Assembly (NCBI GenBank): GCA_913060595.1
Contig: CAJXSA010000012.1
Span: 1 to 21,522 of the forward strand
From: an uncultured Ignavibacteria bacterium
Lineage (GTDB): Bacteria > Bacteroidota > Ignavibacteria > SZUA-365
Reading direction: 5' to 3'
DNA length: 21,522 nucleotides
Shown here: positions 7,044 through 14,220 of the stretch, piece after piece
Position numbering within the stretch: position 1 is the first letter of the stretch
How the letters are laid out: every line of letters begins with the position of its first letter
Notes under the pieces: generated by a model
Databases searched by the model: none
What the model was told of the DNA's origin: nothing
Seen by the model: only the letters and a program-made list of their open reading frames with translations
Position numbers and translations under genes: made by a program

Positions 7044-8556
7044 AGAATTCCCTCTTCATTGAAAAGCGATCCGCAATAACGAAATGCCGTTTGAGGTGCT
7101 GCTTGACAAACGGGTCCTTGAGATCCTCCCATCGTGTCTGTGAGGAGACGACGTATGCCATGAACAGTCCATCGATTTCCCGCTGCGAGAAATACGGCGG
7201 CATGATATCCATCGCACGCTGTACACGCTCCCTGGTGAAGGCGAACTCGCTGATCGCCTCCTTCTTCAGTTCGAACATGCGTTCTGCCGAGAATGCATAC
7301 GGTCCTTCACTGACCTGCACATAATCACGCTGAACGAAATTATCTGTGTCATCGAAGTAGCCCAGTTTCTGAGCGAGAGCGAACAGCTTGGTGCCCGGGT
7401 AGTACACGACCTGGAAGAACGTTGCTCCACAGAGAGCGGATTGCTTCGCGTACGCAATCGTCTGCAATGCCTCTTCCTCGGTTTCCGACGGGAAGCCCAG
7501 CATGAAAAATCCCCGCGTGACGATACCAGCCCGGGAACAGAGCTCAATGGTACGGGCCGCAACGTCGAGGTCCAGGTTCTTCCGGATGAGCTTCTGTATC
7601 CGGGGAGAAGCGGTTTCTATTGCGATGGCTGAAAACTTCGTGCCTGCACGCGCCATCTTCTCAATCAATTCTTCGTCCACGCGGTCGGCGCGAATGGCAT
7701 TGGGGAATGCAAAAGTAAGTTGCATCCCGCTCTGAATGACGAGATCACAGATTTGTTTCGCGCGATCCATATCGAGGTTGAAAATGTCGTCGATCACCTG
7801 GAAATCCGTTACCCCCTGATGATCATGCAGCCAGCGAATTTCCGCAAACACGTTTTCAGCGGAGCGCGGGCGAAAGGTTTTCCCGAGGATGTTGTGACAG
7901 TACGCGCAGCGATACGGACAGCCACGTGAGGTCATAATGTTCGCATGCGGACGGGAGACCTTGGCGGAAAAGCTAAGGTAGCGGTTGGAGAACTGATCGA
8001 TGTCGACGATGGAGTAGTCCGGAAGAGGCAAAGTGTCCAAATCCGAGATGAGTTCGCGGGGCGTGGATCGCTGCAGCACTCCATCCCTCATGTACGCAAT
8101 TCCGGCCACATCATGATACGGCCGGTTCTCGAGGAGGCACTCTGTCAGCGCAAGCATGGTGTGCTCCCCTTCGCCGATCACCGCTGCATCCACAAGGCCG
8201 CTCTCGAGCACGTCCAACGGGTCATCCGTCGCGTAGGGACCGCCCGCGACGAGGAAACACTCCTCTCGCCATTCCTTCACAACATGTGCAACAGTATCGA
8301 CGCAATCCCTGCTCAGCGTCAATGACCGCACACCGACAATATCAGGCGAGACCTGCTCGAGCAAGCGGGACATGGCAACGCGGTCATCCTCCGGATGATG
8401 CGGGAGGGAAATCAATGAATGCAGTTCTATGTCCACCCGCCGGCCGAGATGCTGCTTAAGTACGGCGGAGAGATACATGAGTCCGATGGAGTGTTCGGCC
8501 GCCGGCCATATCTCCTCCAGCCCAGAACGCAGAATATCTATAAACAGGATTTTCAT
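7036..8556 (-). CDS. B12-binding domain radical SAM protein
   Basis: 506 residues. Residues 1-150 form a cobalamin-binding (B12-binding) fold with SIGLMYLSAVL, PDIVGVRSLT, VAGGPYAT and VIGEGEHT. The canonical DxHxxG His ligand is not apparent, as in many radical SAM B12 proteins (base-off without His). The radical SAM core starts with SRGCPYRCAYCHN, whose C213, C217 and C220 bind the 4Fe-4S cluster. It continues through FQVIDDIFNLD, IETASPRIQKLIRKN and GFFMLGFPSET. The C-terminal 100 residues (DYVQVSEGPYAFSAE onward) form an accessory domain. Architecture is like BchE/class B radical SAM methylases, which often methylate unactivated carbons, though others cyclise or rearrange. The start shares ATGA with the fkbH-like stop and has GAGG 5-6 nt upstream; the 3' end overlaps the methyltransferase by 8 nt. 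Its substrate may be carrier-bound. Confidence 0.92.
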   Translation of the reverse strand: MKILFIDILRSGLEEIWPAAEHSIGLMYLSAVLKQHLGRRVDIELHSLISLPHHPEDDRVAMSRLLEQVSPDIVGVRSLTLSRDCVDTVAHVVKEWREECFLVAGGPYATDDPLDVLESGLVDAAVIGEGEHTMLALTECLLENRPYHDVAGIAYMRDGVLQRSTPRELISDLDTLPLPDYSIVDIDQFSNRYLSFSAKVSRPHANIMTSRGCPYRCAYCHNILGKTFRPRSAENVFAEIRWLHDHQGVTDFQVIDDIFNLDMDRAKQICDLVIQSGMQLTFAFPNAIRADRVDEELIEKMARAGTKFSAIAIETASPRIQKLIRKNLDLDVAARTIELCSRAGIVTRGFFMLGFPSETEEEALQTIAYAKQSALCGATFFQVVYYPGTKLFALAQKLGYFDDTDNFVQRDYVQVSEGPYAFSAERMFELKKEAISEFAFTRERVQRAMDIMPPYFSQREIDGLFMAYVVSSQTRWEDLKDPFVKQHLKRHFVIADRFSMKREFYV

Positions 8557-9587
8557 ACAAGCCTCACCCAGCGTGGTAGGGTCAAATCGTGACTGTCAGC
8601 AAGTTTGAAAATGATGCTGCCATCCTCCTGCCTGTCCCACTGCCTGTAACCGGACATCTGAAACATTGTTCGCATCATCCGGTTGCGGTCAGTCTCTCGG
8701 AGCAGCGCAGTCATCCCCGTGAGGCCGGCAGGCCGGTACCGCTCCGTCAGCGCAAACAGCACCGCCTTTTCGACTCCGCGCCCCATGACGCGGCAGGACA
8801 TTGCGAAGAGCAGCATGCGCCATTCTTCTGCGAGCGTATCCATCAACAGGATCCCGATGATACCACAGGATCCAAAGCGATCCTGCAGTTCAGCGACAAA
8901 CAGCTCCTTCGTATTCACTCCGATGGTCTCCCGCAACTCCGCCTCGCTCAGCAAGAGTCCGGTACTGTTCATCTGATGTGTTCGCGACATCATTTCCTGA
9001 ACGCGAGGGAGATCAGCACTGACGGCACGGCGCACCGACAGACGCATATCACAGGATTGAAGAAACTCCTCCCGGTTCGCGAACGCGGGTTCTGCAGCTT
9101 TCCTCTCCAGCTCCTCCCGGTACAATCGCGCCCGCTGTTGCGCAACGTCAGAGACAGTCGTCGGATCGAATCCCGGCAATGCGGGCAGCTGCGCTGCGCT
9201 TTCGGCCGGGAAGACCCGCACCTCGGGCAGCATGAATCCGACCTGCGCACGCTCAAACGGATCATCATCGATGAAAGCAATGGCATCGAGCGGGATATTA
9301 AGCATTGTGGAGATTTCCTGAATGTTTGTGCTCTTCGGCAGCCAGTTGATTTTCGGTACGAGGAAGTAACCGAGCAATTCCTGCTGCTTGAGCATTTCAA
9401 GTGCTACTGCAGCTTCGCCCCTGCTTGCGACGGAATGCAGAATCCCTCTGCCGTGCAGGGTGCTGATCGCCTCGAGTGCGTCAGGGCGTGGAACGACATT
9501 GCCTTCAAGACAAATACCGTCCCAGACTGTGTTGTCAAGATCCCACACGATGCATTTGCAGAGTGAAGTCACGTCATCCTCCATCAT
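8553..9587 (-). CDS. FkbH-like HAD-IIIC phosphatase/acyltransferase
   Basis: About 344 residues. Residues 10-140 are a HAD-IIIC domain: VWDLDNTVWDG with nucleophile D16 and acid/base D18, Ser55 (ASRGEA), Lys84 (PKSTNI) and FIDDDPFER. Residues 185-335 are a GNAT-like domain (RRAVSADLPRVQEMMSRTHQMN, SCRVMGRGVE). This is the FkbH architecture. Characterised FkbH proteins take 1,3-bisphosphoglycerate, dephosphorylate it and load the glyceryl unit onto an acyl carrier protein, for methoxymalonyl-ACP or tetronate building. The carrier protein gene lies immediately upstream, which supports that role. Start choice: TTG at 9,590, ATG at 9,587 (overlapping the ACP stop as TGATG), ATG at 9,584 and GTG at 9,572 are all in frame. 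GGAGG fits the GTG best, so up to five or six N-terminal residues are uncertain. Glyceryl specificity is inference; other HAD-IIIC members load other acids. Confidence 0.88.
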   Translation of the reverse strand: MMEDDVTSLCKCIVWDLDNTVWDGICLEGNVVPRPDALEAISTLHGRGILHSVASRGEAAVALEMLKQQELLGYFLVPKINWLPKSTNIQEISTMLNIPLDAIAFIDDDPFERAQVGFMLPEVRVFPAESAAQLPALPGFDPTTVSDVAQQRARLYREELERKAAEPAFANREEFLQSCDMRLSVRRAVSADLPRVQEMMSRTHQMNSTGLLLSEAELRETIGVNTKELFVAELQDRFGSCGIIGILLMDTLAEEWRMLLFAMSCRVMGRGVEKAVLFALTERYRPAGLTGMTALLRETDRNRMMRTMFQMSGYRQWDRQEDGSIIFKLADSHDLTLPRWVRLV

Positions 9588-9853
9588 CAAGCCAGTACGG
9601 GCTGATCGAGCCGCTCACGGATATACGCTGCGATCGAAGCAAGCGTCGAAAACTTTTCGGGAATCAAATCTTCATCCGGAACCACGATATCGAACGTTTC
9701 CTCAATGAAGCCGATGAAATGAAGGAGACCGGCAGAATCGATGGTACCCGTTTCGAAGAGATTGTCATGCACTCCGATTGATATACCGGAATTCCGTGGA
9801 AGACAATGCTCGCGGATGAAGGCATCGAGGGTGTTTTCAATATTCGGCACCAT
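9587..9853 (-). CDS. acyl carrier protein (FkbH-associated type)
   Basis: 88 residues beginning MVPNIENTLDAFIREHC. The attachment site is GTIDSAGLLHFIGFIEETF, with Ser40 expected to carry 4'-phosphopantetheine. DIVVPDEDLIPEKFSTLASI and AAYIRERL complete the four-helix fold. The IDS (rather than LDSL) context and the DEDL-P--F--L--I pattern resemble stand-alone carrier proteins beside FkbH or DltC-like systems, not fatty-acid AcpP. The open frame extends to 9,988, but the ATG at 9,853 has AGAAGGA 7 nt upstream and gives the usual carrier length; the 45 extra residues are Arg/Cys-rich and lack homology. It is the first gene of the eight-gene operon, overlapping the next one. No ketosynthase, adenylation domain or phosphopantetheinyl transferase lies in the window, so activation must come from elsewhere. 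Confidence 0.9.
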   Translation of the reverse strand: MVPNIENTLDAFIREHCLPRNSGISIGVHDNLFETGTIDSAGLLHFIGFIEETFDIVVPDEDLIPEKFSTLASIAAYIRERLDQPVLA

Positions 9854-10365
9854 TGCTATTCCTTCTCGTGTGAATGGGTTTCTCGGAGTGTCGTTGCAGT
9901 TTTGCGACGCGAACAGGCATGTACGGCCAATCGTTATTGCCGCCGTATGAAGCAGCGCTCTCCTGTTTCGCGCACCCTGACATCTCAACCGAGCGTTTAC
10001 AACTGATATGAATCTGTAGTGAATATCGCATCGCAGAGGCGCGCAATTGTCACAGGCTTGTCATGATATTGCAAAAGGGATACCCGCGGCCAGAAATACT
10101 GCTTGATACAGCAGCGGTTCGCGTCGCCCTCCGTACATTTCCAGTATGACCGGATGATGCGGAGACAACTGCACGGAACATTCTGCACGCCCCGCGCACT
10201 GTCCGTGTGGGGAATCGCTGCGAACATATCGATGCTGGGACTGGCGGCGTTCAACGTCCTCTGGCCCGATCACCCCGCTGCGCGTTGCGTCTGCCCTGTC
10301 CATTCCGTATTATCCGGATAATCATGTCTGCTGCCGATCGGGTATCATTATCGCGGAGGGATTTC
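9854..10365. promoter_or_regulatory. divergent intergenic region between the operon and the secreted-protein gene
   Basis: 512 nt between two divergent start codons. It must hold the promoters of the eight-gene operon (minus) and of the secreted-protein gene (plus). Short open frames within it lack domains and ribosome-binding sites. Visible structure includes a close direct repeat TTGTCA (AATTGTCAC, AGGC, TTGTCATG around 10,047-10,062) and the 14-bp palindrome at 10,309-10,322. I could not place -10/-33 boxes of the Bacteroidota type with confidence. Confidence 0.5.
10309..10322. promoter_or_regulatory. perfect 14-bp palindrome, candidate operator
   Basis: ATTATCCGGATAAT is its own reverse complement. 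It ends 43 nt before the ATG of the secreted-protein gene, a position fitting an operator near the core promoter or leader. A related half-site, ATTATCGCGG, lies at about 10,346-10,355 next to the ribosome-binding site. The regulator is unknown. Confidence 0.45.
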
Positions 10366-13300
10366 ATGCGTACAACGACCTGCATCATCGCCTGTCTCCT
10401 GTGTACCGTCACGCTGCTGCATGCGCAGGAGAATACGTCACAGCTCGGAAACATGTCCCCGCCGGAAGCCCGCGTCCTGCAGAACGAAAGCTACCGCCAG
10501 CTCGACGGCAATCTGCTCTGGCTCTGGCTGGGCAACAACGGTTCCTCGGCCCACAACCCGCATACCGACCGCGCCGGACTGTTCTGGAAGGCGGGCAGCA
10601 CGCCGATCGTGTACCAGGACGGCCTGCTGTGGGGGGGCTACGTCGACAACCGGCTCGCCGTGGGCGGCGCGACCTACCGCTACGGCCTGCAGGCCGGCCC
10701 CATCCTTCCGGACGGCACCGCGGCCGATCCGTCCGATCCGCTGCACCGCGTCTTCCGCCTGCTGCGCGTCGACCGCGCGACCTATGCCCTGCTCGACACC
10801 GCGACGCAGCGGCAGCTGCGCACGGACTTCGACGACTGGCCGGCGGAGCATGGCGCCCCCTTCGTGGACGCGGATTCGGACGGCGTATATTCCCCCGACT
10901 TCGATGCCTGGCTCGACGACGCTTCGTCGGTGGACCACCCGCTCTTCCCCGGGGAGCAGGTGCTCTGGTTCGTGAGCAATGATCTCGACGCAGCGCGCAC
11001 GACGCGCCTGTACGGCAGCGACCCGGTGGGACTCGAACTGCAGGTCTTCGCATGGTCCGGCACTGCCAATACGCTGCTGCAGAACACCATCTTCATCGAG
11101 TACACCCTGGTCAATCACAACCCCGCGCCCTATAAAAAACTGCGTCTCGCCCGCTGGTCCGATCCCGATCTCGGCAGTCCCATCGACGACTGTGTGGGCG
11201 TCGACAGCGCGCTGGCGCTGCAATACGTCTACAACGGCCGGAAGGAAGATACGCTCTTCACGGACCCGCCCCCTGCTTTCGGCTACGTCTGGCTGCAGAC
11301 GCCTGTCGAACCCGGCGGAGTGACGGCGGGCTTCGGCCTAGGCTCGCTCCAGGGCTACCGCAACGTGCCGATCGACGCCTTCACGTATTACCGCAGCGGC
11401 GATCCGCTGTACACCGACCCCGAACTCGGCACCCCCGCGGGCACCTGGCAGATGTGGCAGAACATGATCGGTCGCGTGCTCGACGAGGCCATCGTCGATC
11501 CCACCACCGGAGAGGAGACCCGCTACGCCCTGCAGGGGGACCCCGTCCTCGGCACGGGATGGTATGACGGCGTGCTGCGCAGACCCGGTGACCGGCGCAT
11601 GCTCGGCTCCACGGCGCGCACGGATCTCGCGGTCGGCGGCACGCAAAAGGCCGTGCTCGCCCTGACCCTCGCCGAGGGAGGCAATCACCTGCTCAGCGTT
11701 CGTGCGCTGCGCGGCAATGCGCGCCGCCTGCACGACTACTACCGCATCCGGCGCCTGACAGGCGAACTCCCCACGTTTTCGCATTCCATCACCTACCCGT
11801 ATGCCAGCCTCTGGAAAATCCGCGTCCGCGGCGGCCCGTTCCTTTCGGGACATGTCCATGCCGTCCTCCGCGATTCGGCAGGCACGGAAATCGCGTCCGC
11901 CTCGATGCATGACGACGGGCTGCACGGGGACGGCGCCGCCGGAGACGGTATATTCGGTGGGGAACTCAACGGCAGCCACATGGCGAAAAACGCCACGCTG
12001 TTCGTCGACAGTTTCGACGCGGGCGGAAACGGCAACTGGTTCGTCGCGGACGACGTTCCAATCGCCGGCGACATGCACGTCGCCGTCGATGCGGTCGTGT
12101 CCGACCATCTCAATTATGACGGGAAAATCAATCCCGGCGAGAACGTGCGCCTGCAGCTGCGCTTCGAGAACAGCTCCCTCGCCGCAGTCGACCGCTGGCA
12201 TGTGTTTCCGCAGAACGAGAGCGTCGCACTGTGCGAACAGAACGCGCTGCGTTGCGCGCTGCCCGTCGCCCCGGACGCGAACGCGGCGACGACGTACGAT
12301 CCCGCGGATGCGAACAGCTACCTCGCCGTCAGCATCCCGCAGGATCAGCCGCCCGGGGTCATGCGCCTTCCGGTCGCCCTGTTCGGGGAAATCGTCGGGT
12401 TCAAACGCGACACGCTTCTGCTGGAGGTCGAGGAAATGACGGCGGATCCCGGAACCGGACAGCTCGAACACGTCGCGGGCAACGCCTCGGGTACGCTGGA
12501 CTATCGCATCGCGCAGCAGTGGGCCGTCAAACCGCATCGCTACCGCATCGACGTGATCAGCGAGGACCACGAGGACGCGCTGCTGCGCGTGACGGACGAG
12601 ACCGCGGGCGTGCAGGTTGCCGACTCGATCCCCTTCCCGGACGACATCGGTCACAGCTTTCCGCTGATCGACGGCTGGAAGCTGCTCAAAGGATCCGCCT
12701 TCGCACAAATCCTGTACGACGCGCAGGGGAGACCCGTCGACATCCCCTTACCGGAGGCGCACTGGTCCGCCCCGGAGCGGGCCTGGTTCACACCGTACGA
12801 CGGGAACCTGCTCGACGGCTACAGTTTCTTCGGCAGCGCCCTTCGGGCCTACGACCTGCATCCGGTGCGCCTGGTCTTCGACAGCACGCAGGGACAGAAA
12901 GCCTACACCTGGCTGCGGGGAGGAAATCCGAGTTACGGTTTTACCGGGTACAACGAGATTCCTGTGCGCGCCTACGATATTTCCGATACGGCGGCGCCCC
13001 GGCAGATCACCCTGGGCTTCGTCGAAGACAGCCGCAGTCCGCTGCAGAACGGCACCTGGGATCCCGGCACACCCGGGGATCGCGAATACCTGTTCATTTT
13101 TGCGGATGACTACCACGAGACCCCGCAGTCGGCGTATCAGGACCAGTTGTTAACCCGCGCTCCCGAACTGCCGATCTACTACGCTCTCTGGCCGATGCGC
13201 GACACGAGCAAAACCATGTTCGAGGACGGCGACATGTACACCATCATCCCCCGCATCCCCGTCAGTCACCGCGATGCGTACATCCTCGACCTGACGATGA

Positions 13301-13605
13301 TGTCCGTGCCGGATGGCAGCGTCGCAGCATCGCAGTACACCCTGTACGCGGCATACCCGCAGCCGCTCGGTGCCGCCACGGGACGGCGCGCCGTCATCGC
13401 CTTCGACACACCGGAAGCAGGCGAGTTGCGACTCGAACTCTACGACCTTCTCGGCCGGAAAGTCCGCACGCTGGCGAACGGCCGTTTCGATGCCGGGCGA
13501 CACCATGTGGGCCTTGATGGCGACAATCTGCATGCTGGTACGTATTTTTACATGCTGACCACGCGGCAGACGCGTCTCGTACGCCGCCTGGTCATACTGC
13601 GATAG
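10366..13605 (+). CDS. large secreted protein with type IX-like C-terminal sorting domain
   Basis: 1,079 residues. A Sec signal peptide, MRTTTCIIACLLCTVTLLHA, is probably cut before QENTSQ. A large extracellular region contains an Asp-rich calcium-binding-like loop DADSDG followed by Y-PDFD (168-180). A second motif, MHDDGLHGDGAAGDGIFGGEL (residues 514-534), is seen in extracellular beta-sandwich proteins. INPGENVRLQLRFEN follows, also typical of such modules. The last 85 residues (YPQPLGAATG, LRLELYDLLGRKVRTL, AGTYFYMLTTR, RRLVILR) form the FlgD-like sorting domain used by the type IX secretion system. No catalytic domain is recognisable. The open frame reaches back to 10,207, but the ATG at 10,366 has GGAGG 7 nt upstream and starts the signal peptide exactly. 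The gene diverges from the biosynthetic operon; there is no evident functional link. Confidence 0.85.
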   Translation: MRTTTCIIACLLCTVTLLHAQENTSQLGNMSPPEARVLQNESYRQLDGNLLWLWLGNNGSSAHNPHTDRAGLFWKAGSTPIVYQDGLLWGGYVDNRLAVGGATYRYGLQAGPILPDGTAADPSDPLHRVFRLLRVDRATYALLDTATQRQLRTDFDDWPAEHGAPFVDADSDGVYSPDFDAWLDDASSVDHPLFPGEQVLWFVSNDLDAARTTRLYGSDPVGLELQVFAWSGTANTLLQNTIFIEYTLVNHNPAPYKKLRLARWSDPDLGSPIDDCVGVDSALALQYVYNGRKEDTLFTDPPPAFGYVWLQTPVEPGGVTAGFGLGSLQGYRNVPIDAFTYYRSGDPLYTDPELGTPAGTWQMWQNMIGRVLDEAIVDPTTGEETRYALQGDPVLGTGWYDGVLRRPGDRRMLGSTARTDLAVGGTQKAVLALTLAEGGNHLLSVRALRGNARRLHDYYRIRRLTGELPTFSHSITYPYASLWKIRVRGGPFLSGHVHAVLRDSAGTEIASASMHDDGLHGDGAAGDGIFGGELNGSHMAKNATLFVDSFDAGGNGNWFVADDVPIAGDMHVAVDAVVSDHLNYDGKINPGENVRLQLRFENSSLAAVDRWHVFPQNESVALCEQNALRCALPVAPDANAATTYDPADANSYLAVSIPQDQPPGVMRLPVALFGEIVGFKRDTLLLEVEEMTADPGTGQLEHVAGNASGTLDYRIAQQWAVKPHRYRIDVISEDHEDALLRVTDETAGVQVADSIPFPDDIGHSFPLIDGWKLLKGSAFAQILYDAQGRPVDIPLPEAHWSAPERAWFTPYDGNLLDGYSFFGSALRAYDLHPVRLVFDSTQGQKAYTWLRGGNPSYGFTGYNEIPVRAYDISDTAAPRQITLGFVEDSRSPLQNGTWDPGTPGDREYLFIFADDYHETPQSAYQDQLLTRAPELPIYYALWPMRDTSKTMFEDGDMYTIIPRIPVSHRDAYILDLTMMSVPDGSVAASQYTLYAAYPQPLGAATGRRAVIAFDTPEAGELRLELYDLLGRKVRTLANGRFDAGRHHVGLDGDNLHAGTYFYMLTTRQTRLVRRLVILR

Positions 13606-13647
13606 CGGAGGGACGCACAATATGTTGGAAACCTCACGGGAGACACC

Positions 13648-14169
13648 ATGAACACACTCACCGATCTGTACGCCCACATGCACTGGGCCGACGCAGCGAT
13701 GTGGCGCACCCTGCTCGACAGTTCCGAAGCAAAAGAAAACGAACGTCTGCACAGCCTCTCCTACCATCTGCACCTCGTGCAGCACGCGTTCATGCACGTC
13801 TGGAAGAAAGAGCCGTACGACGTTCCAAAAGCGGAAAGCTTTCCGACGCTCGAGGATATCGCCGTGTGGGGCAAACAGTATCATGAGAGCATACCGGCCT
13901 TTCTCTCTTCACTCGGCGCCGACGATCTCGCCGCGGAGATGGACATACCCTGGGCAGTTCAGATCAAGCGCATGTTCGGCACGGATCCCGCCCCGGTGAC
14001 GCTCGAGAACACGCTGCTGCAGGTGGTCATGCACACGCAGTATCACCGCGCACAGATCAACACCTTGCTGCGCGCTATCGGCGGCACACCCGCACACGGC
14101 GATCTCATTTCCTGGGTCTGGCTCCACCGCCCGCAGCCCGAATGGCCCGCGCTCGCTGAGGACGCATAG
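13648..14169 (+). CDS. DinB family protein
   Basis: 173 residues forming a predicted four-helix bundle. The metal triad of the DinB/YfiT-like fold appears as H46 (HLHLVQHAFMH), H129 and H133 (VMHTQYHRAQINTLLR). The closing GDLISWVWLHRP is a usual DinB C terminus. Family members include thiol-dependent S-transferases (bacillithiol, mycothiol), metal-binding proteins and stress-induced genes of unknown reaction; none can be chosen here. It starts 42 nt after the secreted-protein gene on the same strand with GGGAG before the ATG, and no terminator separates them, so read-through is likely. It converges on the membrane-protein gene, whose stop is 52 nt away. Confidence 0.85.
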   Translation: MNTLTDLYAHMHWADAAMWRTLLDSSEAKENERLHSLSYHLHLVQHAFMHVWKKEPYDVPKAESFPTLEDIAVWGKQYHESIPAFLSSLGADDLAAEMDIPWAVQIKRMFGTDPAPVTLENTLLQVVMHTQYHRAQINTLLRAIGGTPAHGDLISWVWLHRPQPEWPALAEDA

Positions 14170-14220
14170 ACGTCCGCATCCCCTGCTCCCACCCGCGGTG
14201 AACACGGACAGCCTCCCCCA

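Noticed and set aside
8589..9566. 325-codon plus-strand open frame
   Set aside because: Antisense to the FkbH-like gene, which has full catalytic motifs. The plus product is His/Gln/Arg-rich with no domain.
9854..9988. N-terminal extension of the acyl carrier protein by 45 codons
   Set aside because: Composition is unlike a carrier protein. The ATG at 9,853 gives the normal length and has AGAAGGA upstream.
11338..12708. 456-codon minus-strand open frame
   Set aside because: Antisense shadow inside the high-GC secreted-protein gene. It has no start context and no recognisable family.
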